A DNA stretch of 33,119 nucleotides from Deltaproteobacteria bacterium. Its GTDB lineage: Bacteria; Desulfobacterota; Desulfobacteria; Desulfobacterales; SpSt-501. How positions within the stretch are numbered: the stretch's first letter is position 1; each line of letters begins with the position of its first letter. Below, piece by piece: positions 16,887 through 26,097 of the stretch. Both the position numbers and the translations under genes were made by a program. A model generated the notes under the pieces. It was given only the letters and a program-made list of their open reading frames with translations, was not told the origin of the DNA and did no database searches. Location of the stretch: assembly GCA_016219005.1 (NCBI GenBank), contig JACRCN010000006.1, positions 1 to 33,119 of the forward strand, given 5' to 3'.

Positions 16887-17753
16887 TCACGTCAGCCCGA
16901 AAGCCTGCCGAATCAGAAAAAAAGGCTTCGTTTCGAGCAGCCCGGAGAGCCTTAATTTGAACACGATCATAGGGCATTCCCGGATGCCGATACGCTTCAA
17001 CTCATACGGACTTTCGTCACCGCGGATGGCGCCGTTTTCGGCCATGAAGGCCGCTTCATAACCAGCGGCTGCTACACCCCGTATTATATCGGGGTTGACG
17101 TCCTGGTGTTTCCCCTTGGGGTAGGCGAAAAACCGCACCGCCCTTCGAAGCATGCGCTCCAGATCCTTCTTGGATCCTTCGATCTCATCCTTGGCCTGAT
17201 CGGAATTGATGGACGAAAGCACCGGATGGGTCAGGGTATGGCTGCCAAACTCTATGCCATGTTCCAACATTTCCATGATGTGGTGCCGGCTCATGAACAT
17301 GGTCTTTCCCAGCCAACGGCTGACCAGGAAAATGGTAGCAGGCACCGCGTATTTTTTTAACAAGGGAAAGGCTTGTTCGAAATTGTCCAGATACCCGTCG
17401 TCGAAGGTCAAGGCCACAAAAGATTTTCGGCCGTTTTCGACTTGATCGGGCGGGGCCAGAAGAGCGTTCACGCTCGTGAGCGTAAAACGCTGCGTGAGAT
17501 AACGAAGCTGCCGGTCGAATGTTTTGGGGGTCACACTGATGTGGGAATCCAGTGAATCGTCACGCACACGATGATACGTGAGCACCACACGCCGTTGCCG
17601 TCGACGGATGTGCTCTTCAAAGAGACGGTGGATCCCGTAGACCCCGGAGAAGTACAAGAGGAAGCAGACGATCGTCCCCAATCGCCATGCCTGGCCGTAG
17701 GGGTCGGATCGCTCGACCGGCCGACCGCATAATTTGCGCATGAACCCTTGCAT
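16887..17753 (-). CDS. Membrane-anchored NodB-type polysaccharide deacetylase (CE4)
   Basis: ATG at 17753, with GAAGG upstream, gives 288 residues; a TTG at 17768 and an ATG at 17741 are alternatives. A transmembrane segment lies at 25-41. The NodB domain follows with TFDDGY (116-121, containing the metal-binding and catalytic Asp pair) and SHTLTHP (171-177, the H-x3-H metal site), then a later AYPKGKH motif. All key motifs of carbohydrate esterase family 4 are present, so an active metal-dependent N- or O-deacetylase facing the periplasm is likely. It would remove acetyl groups from the polymer made by this locus. It is placed between the radical SAM gene and the last glycosyltransferase gene. 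Confidence 0.87.
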   Translation of the reverse strand: MQGFMRKLCGRPVERSDPYGQAWRLGTIVCFLLYFSGVYGIHRLFEEHIRRRQRRVVLTYHRVRDDSLDSHISVTPKTFDRQLRYLTQRFTLTSVNALLAPPDQVENGRKSFVALTFDDGYLDNFEQAFPLLKKYAVPATIFLVSRWLGKTMFMSRHHIMEMLEHGIEFGSHTLTHPVLSSINSDQAKDEIEGSKKDLERMLRRAVRFFAYPKGKHQDVNPDIIRGVAAAGYEAAFMAENGAIRGDESPYELKRIGIRECPMIVFKLRLSGLLETKPFFLIRQAFGLT

Positions 17754-17805
17754 ACGCAGAACCTTCAACTCGGCCTCCGCTTCAGTGTCCCCTGAAGTCC
17801 TCGGG

Positions 17806-18834
17806 CTAGGGGTGTCCCGGAACCGGGTCGCATGGCCTCACAGGCTCGACCGCCACCAACGGAGCCTTCCCGAAGGCGGACCTCAATTTGTTCACAGCCA
17901 CCCATTTCATTGGTTGCAGCGGGTGGTGCCAGATGGCGGGAGCCACGCTGCCGATCATCCAGCAGTTTTTGGGGCATGTTCGAACCGCTTGTCGCACACT
18001 GGCGGCCTGTTGGCTATTCCAGATGTCTTCCCACGCCTGGTGCTTGAGGTTGCCCATCGGCAGCTTATCGTTCATTCCGTTGCAGGCCAGGATATCTCCG
18101 AAGGGGTCCAGGAAAAACCCGTCCTCGCCCATCTCACAGGGCAGCAGCCGTGCGTTTCCATGAATATAGTGAATGAGCCCATAATTGTAGTAGGCCCGGA
18201 ACCACTCCTTCGGCTTTTTGGACTTCAGCATCAGCTGGATCAATTTCTGAATCTGCTCCGCAACGGCGTCCACTTTGCCGATACGGTTGTCCAGTTTGTG
18301 GAAATAATGGGAGTTGTGCAGGGTTGCGGTTGCAAACTCGTACCCCAACGCCTTGGCGAGGTGGTACAGGTAGGGCAGGTCCGGCGCGTTGATGTCCTGC
18401 AGCGTCATGGCGAAGCCGATGTCCTTTATGCCCATCTCGCGCAGAATCAGAAGTGTTCTCAGGGTTCGGTCGAAGCCTTCCGGTATGCCCCGGATGGTGT
18501 CGTTGGTTTTCGGAAGCCCCTCCACGCTGATGCGGATCCCGAGGTCGGGGTATTTCTGGAAGAGCGATATGATCCGCTGGGTGAAATAGCCGTTGGAGCT
18601 CAGAACGATGCGCCGGCTCTTGCGCCTGAGGATCTCGATGATGTCGGGGAGGTCCTTGCGGATGAAAGGCTCACCTCCGGTAACGTTTGCGAAAAACATT
18701 TCCGGCAATTTCTCGAACGTCTCAAGGCCGACTTCCTCTTGCCGATCGCTCGGATGGTGCCAGACATTGCACATGTTGCACTTGGCATTGCAGCGGTACG
18801 TGACGATGATGGATCCATGCAGTTTTGTTTTCAT
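17806..18834 (-). CDS. Radical SAM/SPASM protein of the polysaccharide locus
   Basis: The ATG at 18834 overlaps the stop of the preceding glycosyltransferase gene by four bases (ATGA), so a 342-residue product is expected; GGGAGC lies upstream. The radical SAM cluster motif is CNAKCNMC (Cys15, Cys19, Cys22), followed by VTGGEPFIRKDL for SAM binding. A SPASM-like region near residues 245-320 holds LPCEMGEDGFFLDPFGDILACNG and CPKNC, so an auxiliary iron-sulfur cluster is likely. Radical SAM/SPASM enzymes modify peptides, proteins or, in some cases, sugars. No precursor peptide gene was found nearby. In this setting a modification of a sugar or lipid carrier is possible, but the substrate is unknown. 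Confidence 0.85.
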   Translation of the reverse strand: MKTKLHGSIIVTYRCNAKCNMCNVWHHPSDRQEEVGLETFEKLPEMFFANVTGGEPFIRKDLPDIIEILRRKSRRIVLSSNGYFTQRIISLFQKYPDLGIRISVEGLPKTNDTIRGIPEGFDRTLRTLLILREMGIKDIGFAMTLQDINAPDLPYLYHLAKALGYEFATATLHNSHYFHKLDNRIGKVDAVAEQIQKLIQLMLKSKKPKEWFRAYYNYGLIHYIHGNARLLPCEMGEDGFFLDPFGDILACNGMNDKLPMGNLKHQAWEDIWNSQQAASVRQAVRTCPKNCWMIGSVAPAIWHHPLQPMKWVAVNKLRSAFGKAPLVAVEPVRPCDPVPGHP

Positions 18835-20057
18835 TGGCGCTCCCTGGCAGCGGCGTAAACCCGCATAAGCCCTTGATAGTAAACCTCTGAGTTGAATCCC
18901 TCTTCGACCAGTTTTCGGGCATTCCGGCCCATGCGCATGATCGCTTCGGGCGCTTTCATTAGAGAGTCGATTTTTTGGCTTAACTCGTCGGCATTTTTGG
19001 CCGTGAACGTCAGCCCTGTGAGACCATCGATAACCAACTCGGGGATACCTCCCAGGCGGGATCCGATGACAGGCTTCCCGAGGGCAAATGCCTCGAGAAC
19101 GGCTCGGGGGTTGTTTTCGTGGCACTCCGATGGCAACACCACGAGCGAGCCTGAGGCGATTTCATCGAGCAGGTTCTCGCCGGAGCGATACCCCAGGAAC
19201 TTCACTTGGTGCAGGCCGCCTTCCGCGACCCTGCGTTTGAGGGCGTCCATCAATGGACCCTCTCCGATTATTTTAACCGTGACGTCCCGGACTCTGCCGA
19301 CTGCATCAAGCAGGGTGAAAAGGCCTTTTTCTTCCGAAAGCCTCCCGACATAGACGATCGATCGACCAGGAGAGCCGTACTGCGGGCGATACGCCGCGGT
19401 ATCGATGAAGTTCGGCAGATGCACGATGTCGCCCCCGAACCCCATGTCTTCAACTTTCCTTTTCAGGAAAAGACTGGGGGCGATATGGGTGCCGACGATT
19501 TCGTACAGGCCGAGCACATCATGGTGAAGATACATTTCGATGGCGCCGAGCAGGCTCTTGGACCATGATGACTTCACGCAACGTTTTGCTGCGCATTGAT
19601 AGTATTTTCCCTGCCCGCAGGCGTCGCAGACATCCCCCCCGCACCGCAGCAGATAGGAAGCACAAACTAATTTGGCATCGTGCAGAGTGGCTACCGCGGG
19701 AATGCCATGCCTGCGGATCGTGTGCAGTATGGACGGAGAAATCTGGTGGGCGTAGTTGTGGAGATGCACGACATCAGGTTTTTCCGCCTGGAGGACCGAC
19801 TCCAGCTTATGCTTGGCTTCGAAGGAGTAGAGCAGATTGGCCGCCATCCTGAACTGGCTGATCGGACCGCCGGGTTGATGGTAGTCGACATTGCGGACAA
19901 AGTACTCTTTCAGCGGCAACTCCGGGTTGCGCGGATGATCCATGCCCCAGAAAATGACCTCGTGCCCCTTCTCCTGCAGAAGTCGCCCCGTCTCAAGGGT
20001 GCAGATCGCGTCCCCTCCTTTCGGGAACAGATACTTGTTGATCATTAAAACGCGCAT
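18831..20057 (-). CDS. GT4-type glycosyltransferase with cysteine-rich insert
   Basis: ATG at 20057 starts a 408-residue GT4 enzyme (MRVLMINKYLFPKGGD); the frame is open further up but only this start gives the family N-terminus. The Shine-Dalgarno site is weak (GAGAG). The donor-binding domain has VYVGRLSEEKGLFTLL and the E-x7-E region ECHENNPRAVLEAFALG. An insert after TLHDAKLVC carries six cysteines (132, 139, 144, 147, 155, 160) in a C-x6-C-x4-C-x2-C spacing. This is seen in a subgroup of GT4 enzymes and may bind metal or form a structural knot. It is coupled to the radical SAM gene by a four-base overlap. Confidence 0.87.
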   Translation of the reverse strand: MRVLMINKYLFPKGGDAICTLETGRLLQEKGHEVIFWGMDHPRNPELPLKEYFVRNVDYHQPGGPISQFRMAANLLYSFEAKHKLESVLQAEKPDVVHLHNYAHQISPSILHTIRRHGIPAVATLHDAKLVCASYLLRCGGDVCDACGQGKYYQCAAKRCVKSSWSKSLLGAIEMYLHHDVLGLYEIVGTHIAPSLFLKRKVEDMGFGGDIVHLPNFIDTAAYRPQYGSPGRSIVYVGRLSEEKGLFTLLDAVGRVRDVTVKIIGEGPLMDALKRRVAEGGLHQVKFLGYRSGENLLDEIASGSLVVLPSECHENNPRAVLEAFALGKPVIGSRLGGIPELVIDGLTGLTFTAKNADELSQKIDSLMKAPEAIMRMGRNARKLVEEGFNSEVYYQGLMRVYAAARERQ

Positions 20058-20095
20058 GGTTTTATCTCTCGTGCGCTTCCGAGGGACTGTTTGCG

Positions 20096-21292
20096 TCAAA
20101 CGATGGTGACGCTTTCCTTGCCGGTGTGGTCCGGCGGGTTGTGCCGAATCCGAAGCGGAATCCGCCCATGAAGCGTCACCTCTGCGGGCAACCCGGGTGG
20201 CGTATAGAACGTGATCCCCTTTAGCACCAGTTCCTCTTGGGCGGTTGGCCCCGCGAGGGGGTCTTCGATCGACTGGATGTTGATTTTGCATTGTCCTCCG
20301 TTTACCCAACCCCTCCAGGTGAGATGCCGGGTGGCCAGACAGTGTTCCAGCATCGCCCCGGTCGGGGGGACCCAAATCTGCCCGTTATCGGACTCCAACC
20401 TCAACCTTCTGAGCGCTTGAAGTGTTTTTTCCCCGCCGGGTGATGTCGGGTTGAATTTTTTCCCCAAGTGCGTGTACACGATGCTGCAACCCCCGACCTG
20501 CTTGAGTCTGTACAGAACCGGCTCGGCAAGCAGATAGTGCAAGTCCTCGAAAGTATCTCCCACCGCAGCGCCCTTGAAGTGATTGTTGAACCGGATGAAT
20601 TCAAAAAATCGCTGCCCATCTTTCAGGGTGACGGGTCCGACGACCGTATTGGTCCTGAAATGCGCATACTTGGTCGAACCCAACCGCGACAGGGCGACCT
20701 TTAGGATTGTTTTGGTCATTTGCAGAAAACTATCCTTGGCGTGCCGGGGATCGTATATGCACAAAAGGCTCTCCAGCCGCAGTGGAACCCCCTGGCCGAC
20801 GATGTTGGTAAGACGCTCCGTCCAAATGAACCTGATCCCGTACCGCTTGAGCAAGTCGCTGTGATACTCCGGGCGGTCCCGGTCGTCCCCGCGACCGCAG
20901 GACCTGAATTTGCAGAGGTTGCTCGATGCATCTGCATGATCGATCCAAATCCGCACCCGGCACCCGTATCGTTCGAGCTCATCCAAGGCCCGAACGGCAT
21001 CGGCGCGGGTGAAGTTCGACTTTTCGCCGAAAGAGTGAAGCGCGTCGATCTGCCCGGACCTGATTTGTGCAACGATAGCGTCCTTGTCGGCCTTGCGCGA
21101 GGAAAATAGGCAGAAGTGGTCCCCCTCGTGGTAGGGAAAAAAGGTGTTGCTGAAGTCGATTCCGATGGTCTCTCGCATGAAGGTTTGGATCGCATGGTGT
21201 TTTTCTATCGTATCAGTGCAGTCTATGTCGCTGCTGATGGACAAGGCCGCCCGGTAGGGATAGGGAAGGTTTCTTAGGCTGACCGGGTTCAT
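20096..21292 (-). CDS. Putative NodB-like (polysaccharide deacetylase-fold) protein, divergent
   Basis: A 398-residue protein whose ATG overlaps the stop of the ligase gene by four bases (ATGA). Its start, PYRAALSISSDIDCTDT, resembles the first strand of NodB-type domains with an Asp pair (D-I-D), and later IDHADASSN and LHSFGEKS offer further Asp/His candidates for a metal site. The canonical TFDDG and H-x3-H motifs are not present, so activity cannot be assumed. The C-terminal third (VTLHGRIPLRIR) looks beta-rich. No firm family was recognised. The tight coupling suggests it acts with the ligase or on the same polymer. Confidence 0.6.
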   Translation of the reverse strand: MNPVSLRNLPYPYRAALSISSDIDCTDTIEKHHAIQTFMRETIGIDFSNTFFPYHEGDHFCLFSSRKADKDAIVAQIRSGQIDALHSFGEKSNFTRADAVRALDELERYGCRVRIWIDHADASSNLCKFRSCGRGDDRDRPEYHSDLLKRYGIRFIWTERLTNIVGQGVPLRLESLLCIYDPRHAKDSFLQMTKTILKVALSRLGSTKYAHFRTNTVVGPVTLKDGQRFFEFIRFNNHFKGAAVGDTFEDLHYLLAEPVLYRLKQVGGCSIVYTHLGKKFNPTSPGGEKTLQALRRLRLESDNGQIWVPPTGAMLEHCLATRHLTWRGWVNGGQCKINIQSIEDPLAGPTAQEELVLKGITFYTPPGLPAEVTLHGRIPLRIRHNPPDHTGKESVTIV

Positions 21293-22557
21293 GTGATCTT
21301 GGGCAGTGCCTGGGACCCTGCGGAGCGCCCGGGTCGAAACCCTGCAAGTATCCGCGGCAGCCCCGCAAAGGCCGCGGCAGGTGGGGATGCCTTCTCCGTG
21401 CGGGGAGCGAAATAGGTCGCGATGAACGTGAGAAGAAATAGCCGGTTGCTGACATACAAAAAATTGTCCGTTATCCCGAAAGACAACATCATCAGCAGCA
21501 CGATTAATACCATGTCCCTGTCATCCGTTTCGATGGCCCACGCTTTGCGCCAGATGGAAACGATGACAGCCATGTAGAGCGCAATGCCGATCACTCCGAG
21601 GTCGAAATATATCCGGAGGTAGTCATTGTGCGGAGGTATTAGGACCTCTTCCGTGGTGAACCGATCAGCGCTCCCGACTCCGTGGCCGATGATCGCCGTC
21701 AAACCCGTGGTTTCGCTGAGCAACCTCTGCCAGAACTGAACCCGCCACTGCAAAGTTCCGAAGGAGAACCTGGAGTCAGCCTGGGCGTAGTCGACTTCGA
21801 TTGGCCCGGAATTCAGGGCGATGGCCCCTCCGTATGCGGCCATCAATAACACCATGGTAATGACATAGGCTTTTCGGGGTATTTCCCGGCGTAAAACGTA
21901 TTTGCCGGCCACCCAGGAGAGAAGAACCATGCTGAGAAAAGGGCTGCGCGTCCCGGTCGCGAGGCAGGTGAACAGCAGCATTGCGGCCCAGAGGAACGCG
22001 CCGCTGCGCAGAAAAGGCAGAAGAAAGGGCAGCAGCATGATTAAACAGATGCTGGGGTGCACGAAAATGCTGCGAGCCGGTCGTCCGGTCAATATGTCCG
22101 TCGGATTGAGGGTCCGGTTCTCGATGATGAACAGCACCAGTTGGAACACTCCGATGACTACCATGCACTTGACAAGTCCAATGATGAGGTTTCTCAATCT
22201 GCCGGCAATCGTCGGCTCAGTAGCGGCCACATCGACAGTAAACCAAAAGAAAAACCAGACGATGACTTCGGACAGGAGGCACTTAATCGGGTACAGCTGG
22301 GTAACATCGGTACGTGCAACCAAATACAGCAGGTAAAACAAGGTGGGCAGCTTCCCGGCCAGCAGACGCCTGTCTTTCTGGACGGCCATGGCCATCTGCG
22401 GCCACAGAAACAGGCATATGACGGCCAGCGCCACCACGGCCCACACGTAATTCGCCCTGTCCCAGAGGTGCGTATTGAAGGCCTCGGCTGCAAACCGCGT
22501 TGCCACCAACCACACGGCCATGATCGAAGCAGGCGCCCAGTTGTGGCGGGTGGTCAT
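21289..22557 (-). CDS. O-antigen ligase/polymerase-like membrane protein (Wzy_C type)
   Basis: ATG at 22557, preceded by AGGAG and 10 bases after the flippase stop, gives 422 residues with about ten hydrophobic segments. The long periplasmic loop between the later helices contains RVQFWQRLLSETTGLTAIIGHGVGSAD, then PPHNDYLRIYFDLGVIG, the signature region (H-N-D/x-Y-L near a G-x-G) of the Wzy_C ligase/polymerase superfamily. Since no other Wzy candidate is seen, this protein is probably the polymerase of the locus; ligase activity cannot be ruled out. Its stop is overlapped by the downstream gene. Confidence 0.82.
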   Translation of the reverse strand: MTTRHNWAPASIMAVWLVATRFAAEAFNTHLWDRANYVWAVVALAVICLFLWPQMAMAVQKDRRLLAGKLPTLFYLLYLVARTDVTQLYPIKCLLSEVIVWFFFWFTVDVAATEPTIAGRLRNLIIGLVKCMVVIGVFQLVLFIIENRTLNPTDILTGRPARSIFVHPSICLIMLLPFLLPFLRSGAFLWAAMLLFTCLATGTRSPFLSMVLLSWVAGKYVLRREIPRKAYVITMVLLMAAYGGAIALNSGPIEVDYAQADSRFSFGTLQWRVQFWQRLLSETTGLTAIIGHGVGSADRFTTEEVLIPPHNDYLRIYFDLGVIGIALYMAVIVSIWRKAWAIETDDRDMVLIVLLMMLSFGITDNFLYVSNRLFLLTFIATYFAPRTEKASPPAAAFAGLPRILAGFRPGRSAGSQALPKIT

Positions 22558-22567
22558 AGGTTGCTCC

Positions 22568-23854
22568 TCATGTATTCGCCTCCACGATCGGGCGAGGTGC
22601 ACCGATTGTTCGGTAGCCATGGCCCAATTTATACTTGAGCACCATAGCGGATGTGGCCGCTTCGATCGTATAGGTCAGGCTCATGGCATAGGCCGCGCCG
22701 TAAAGACCCTGAAGCGGAACGAGCCAATAGAGCAAACTCAAGCCTACCAATGATTTCCACGCTTCGAGCATGAACCGCGTACGTGTGTCTCCGAAAGCAA
22801 CAAACAGGAAGGAAAAGGGGATAAACATCACCCGAAACGTCCAACCACACAGCAGAATACGCAGAATACTGCCGGCCGTGGAATAACTGACTCCGTAGAG
22901 CAGGTCGACCAGGATGGGTGCGATCAAAACCATGACCGCGATTCCACATAGCAGAACCCCGATCATGACCAGGTTTTCCTTGAAAAATATTCTGAGAAGG
23001 CTGTCGGACCGGACGGCCTTGCCGGCTTTCGGAAGGCATATGCCTGACAAAGCTCCGACGGCTAAATCCACAAAAAGGATCAATTGGGCTGCGACCGAAT
23101 AGACGCCGATGCTTTCGAAGTCGGCGTATCGCGTTAGAAACAGGAGGTCCATCCTCCCGAAGATGACGGAGGCCATCAAAGCCAGAAGCAGCCATTTCCC
23201 TTGATGGAATGAATCGGACACCAATCTGAAATCAACCGAGCGCATGCGGCCGGTACGTTTCCGGATACTGCAAAAGCTTAACGCTCCCACCAGGGTGCAC
23301 ACGACCACATAGACCCCGATTGAACCCCACAGGGTAATACCCCCGTTCACCAAAAAGAGCGTGGCCAGACCCAGAAGCACGGGCCCGGTGTAAAAGGCGT
23401 TGGCGGAGGCATACCGCCCGAATCGCTCGGCCTCCTGATAGGTGCTGGCGATGGAGGATAGAAAGGCCAGTCCCGCCCCGCACGCAAATGCAGTCAGGAT
23501 TGGAAAAAGCACGGCAGGCTTCTCGACCAGGTGCGCCACCGTCATCGCAACCGGATACGCCAGGGCCCCTCCCATGAGAACATAGGCCAGTTTCAACTGG
23601 ACACATGCCTTTAAAAGCTGAGTCTTGCCGCTTTGGGAGTCAACCTTCCTGGCCGATGCGATAAAATACCCATCAAACGCCTGCGGCAACTGCCAGAAAA
23701 TGACCATGGCCGCATAAAAAATAGAGAAAACTCCATACGCGGAGGGGCCTATGGACCTGGCAATAATCAGGCTGTTCAAAAGCGCCGCCCCCCGGGTTAA
23801 AACTCCCCAAGCCAGAACATGGAAATACGTCTTGAATAGATTCAAAAGGTCCAT
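22568..23854 (-). CDS. Polysaccharide flippase (Wzx-like, MOP superfamily)
   Basis: A 428-residue integral membrane protein with about twelve hydrophobic helices. The N-terminus (FHVLAWGVLTRGAALLNSLIIARSIGPSAYGVFSIFYA) is typical of the polysaccharide biosynthesis/MATE-like flippases. It should flip the undecaprenyl-linked repeat unit across the inner membrane. It starts 13 bases after the sugar transferase stop and lies 10 bases ahead of the ligase/polymerase gene, so the three membrane steps are encoded in pathway order. The ATG at 23854 lacks a strong ribosome site and is probably reached by coupling. Confidence 0.87.
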   Translation of the reverse strand: MDLLNLFKTYFHVLAWGVLTRGAALLNSLIIARSIGPSAYGVFSIFYAAMVIFWQLPQAFDGYFIASARKVDSQSGKTQLLKACVQLKLAYVLMGGALAYPVAMTVAHLVEKPAVLFPILTAFACGAGLAFLSSIASTYQEAERFGRYASANAFYTGPVLLGLATLFLVNGGITLWGSIGVYVVVCTLVGALSFCSIRKRTGRMRSVDFRLVSDSFHQGKWLLLALMASVIFGRMDLLFLTRYADFESIGVYSVAAQLILFVDLAVGALSGICLPKAGKAVRSDSLLRIFFKENLVMIGVLLCGIAVMVLIAPILVDLLYGVSYSTAGSILRILLCGWTFRVMFIPFSFLFVAFGDTRTRFMLEAWKSLVGLSLLYWLVPLQGLYGAAYAMSLTYTIEAATSAMVLKYKLGHGYRTIGAPRPIVEANT

Positions 23855-23867
23855 TGGCGCGCCCGGG

Positions 23868-25277
23868 TCAATTGGCTCCGCGTTGCAGAAGAACTGCCGG
23901 GATCGTTTTGGTTAAAATCTTCACGTCCAGCCACAACGACCACTCATCGATGTATTCCTGATCCATCTCCATCCAGCGCTCGAAGCTGATTTTGTTCCGG
24001 CCGCTGACCTGCCAGGTGCAGGTCAGCCCCGGCTTGATGCTGAGACGCCTTCGATAGTCGAGTCGATATTTCTCCACTTCCTCGGGCACCGGCGGCCTGG
24101 GACCGACCAGACTCATGTCCCCCATGAATACGTTGATGAGCTGCGGCATTTCGTCGATGCTGGTCCGACGAAGGTATCGTCCGACCGATGTTATCCGTGG
24201 ATCGTCCTGCATTTTGAACACCGGCCCATCCATCTCGTTCAGATGCTGGATCGAACCTTTCATCTCCGCTGCATTTTTCAGCATGGTCCTGAACTTGTAC
24301 ATGTTGAACGTCCGACCGTTATAGCCGACTCGTTTTTGAACGAAAAATACCGGGCCCTCCGAGTTCAGCTTGATAGCCGCCGCCGCGGCGAGGAGAATAG
24401 GGGACAATACGATCAGCGTCGCCAGCGAGAGCGCCAGATCCAAGGCCCTTTTGATCACCAGCTGCACCTGCATCCGCGGGCTGGTATAGAATTCAATCAT
24501 TCGCTGGCCAAAATAGGTGGTGATGGTGGATTTCGAGTGCGAAAGCCTGAAAAGATCCGAAGGAATCTTCACCTCAACCCCTGTCTTTTCGCACGTCCTG
24601 ATGATTCCGTGGACTTCGTCGTAAAACGACTTTATTGGCAGCGTTACAATCAGTTCGTCCACCACGATGCGCGAAAGCAGGCTTTCGATTTCCGTTAGCC
24701 CGCCTAGAACCGGCTGATTGCAGAACAGGGTGCAACTGTCATTCTGCGGGGCGTCCACAAAACCCAATATCTTGATACCGAACTGTGGATTGGCCAGAAT
24801 GTTGCCGATGATTTCCTCCGCGCGCGGGTTTCTCCCTACAAGCAGAACCCGCCGGAAATTGTACCCTCTCAGCCGGATTAAATTCAGAAAGTTGCGTAAA
24901 CAGATCCTCCACAGCGCCAACACCCCGGTGTGCAATGAGTAGAAGCTTACAAGGAAGGTGGGGCCTAAATGTTCATGGGGAAAAAGATTGGCCGTTGTGG
25001 CGGCGACAACCGTGGACGCAGTCGTCGCCTTGAGCAGGTCCCACAATTCCGTCCGTATCGGCGAGCACCGCTTTGAGTCATGCAGGCGCAACCATCTTGC
25101 AACCGCCGTCCAAGTGCCTGCATAAACTATCAGAAACCAGACAAATGGTTCCGGAGTGTGCCAAGAGCTCTCCGCAGGAGCTTGCATGTGCATGCAAACG
25201 GCCCCGACGCAAACACTTATGGTCAGATCAATCGTTTGGTGCAACGCGGATAAACTTTTCCGATGCTGCTTCAGCAT
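23868..25277 (-). CDS. Polyprenyl-phosphate sugar-1-phosphate transferase (WcaJ/WbaP-like)
   Basis: A 469-residue membrane enzyme that starts polysaccharide assembly by loading a sugar-1-phosphate on undecaprenyl phosphate. The N-terminal half has several hydrophobic helices and a nucleotide-binding-like domain ([16 protein letters not shown] near 142). The C-terminal catalytic domain has [47 protein letters not shown] and [14 protein letters not shown], all conserved in this family. Whether the sugar is glucose, galactose or another hexose cannot be read. AAAGG precedes the ATG. It is the fifth gene of the - strand locus, 60 bases downstream of the kinase-like gene. Confidence 0.93.
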   Translation of the reverse strand: MLKQHRKSLSALHQTIDLTISVCVGAVCMHMQAPAESSWHTPEPFVWFLIVYAGTWTAVARWLRLHDSKRCSPIRTELWDLLKATTASTVVAATTANLFPHEHLGPTFLVSFYSLHTGVLALWRICLRNFLNLIRLRGYNFRRVLLVGRNPRAEEIIGNILANPQFGIKILGFVDAPQNDSCTLFCNQPVLGGLTEIESLLSRIVVDELIVTLPIKSFYDEVHGIIRTCEKTGVEVKIPSDLFRLSHSKSTITTYFGQRMIEFYTSPRMQVQLVIKRALDLALSLATLIVLSPILLAAAAAIKLNSEGPVFFVQKRVGYNGRTFNMYKFRTMLKNAAEMKGSIQHLNEMDGPVFKMQDDPRITSVGRYLRRTSIDEMPQLINVFMGDMSLVGPRPPVPEEVEKYRLDYRRRLSIKPGLTCTWQVSGRNKISFERWMEMDQEYIDEWSLWLDVKILTKTIPAVLLQRGAN

Positions 25278-25337
25278 GGCACTGCCTTTAACCTTTTCCT
25301 TTGCTCTCCTTGGATATCGGCCTTGCTCGCATTTTGC

Positions 25338-26093
25338 CTACAGCCGTTTATAGAGCCACCCGGGAATGAAATAATTGCGTTTGTTCAGCACCACTCCAAG
25401 GATTCGAGCCCCGGCGTTTTCGAGTGCCTGTTTTGCCGCCAGAGCAACTTGTCGACTGGTTTTTCCGGCCTCGACCACGACCACTACTCCGTCGACTTGC
25501 CTGGCGAGCAAAAGAGAGTCTGAAAATCGTGGAATGGGAGAACCGTCGATTAAAATAAAATCAAACTGGGTACGTGCGTTTTGCAGGAAATCTCCGAATT
25601 TCGAAGAAGCCAAAATTTCAACCGGCGTTGGCGTTGAACAGGCGCAAGTGGTGATGAAAAGGTTTCCATATCCCGCCTTCTTCAACCCTGCCGAACCAGA
25701 ATCACCTGCGTTAGAGAGGTCGAATTTTTGCTCCGATTTTTCAAGGCGAAATCGGTTGTGGAGGTCAGGGGTCCGCAGATTGGCATCGATTAAGAGCACT
25801 TTCTGGAACAGGCCTTTGGCAAGGCTGGAGGCAAGGCCGATGGCAGTGGTTGAACATCCGCCGCCATGATCGGTTCCTACCAGCAAAACTGTTTTTATGT
25901 CTTCATGCCGGTAAAGACTGATCAGGGTGGCCTTCATTTTTTCAAACGGTTCGCTCGGAAACTCAACCAGTCCCAACTGGGGCGGCTCCTTGAAAAGCTC
26001 GAATGAGTGCGCGACCTCCATCGCTTCATTTACAGGCGGTCTCACCTTGGGCAGCTTCTCAGACTTCTCGAGTGCGGCGAAAACCCTTCCCAT
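25338..26093 (-). CDS. CpsD/CapB-like P-loop ATPase lacking the Walker A lysine
   Basis: ATG at 26093 follows the Wzz stop by four bases with AAGGGGG upstream; a start at 26120 inside wzz is less likely. The 251-residue product resembles the kinase half of BY-kinases: Walker A' VLLIDANLRTPDLH (99-112), Walker B DFILIDGSP (178-186). The P-loop reads GTDHGGGCSTT (73-83): Cys80 stands where Lys should be. The C-terminus lacks a tyrosine cluster (only two tyrosines in the last 12 residues). It is placed next to its presumed membrane partner Wzz, as active kinases are. It may be a pseudokinase or a non-kinase regulator of Wzz. The intact kinase of the other locus (6440-7258) might act in its place. 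Confidence 0.85.
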   Translation of the reverse strand: MGRVFAALEKSEKLPKVRPPVNEAMEVAHSFELFKEPPQLGLVEFPSEPFEKMKATLISLYRHEDIKTVLLVGTDHGGGCSTTAIGLASSLAKGLFQKVLLIDANLRTPDLHNRFRLEKSEQKFDLSNAGDSGSAGLKKAGYGNLFITTCACSTPTPVEILASSKFGDFLQNARTQFDFILIDGSPIPRFSDSLLLARQVDGVVVVVEAGKTSRQVALAAKQALENAGARILGVVLNKRNYFIPGWLYKRL

Positions 26094-26097
26094 GTCG

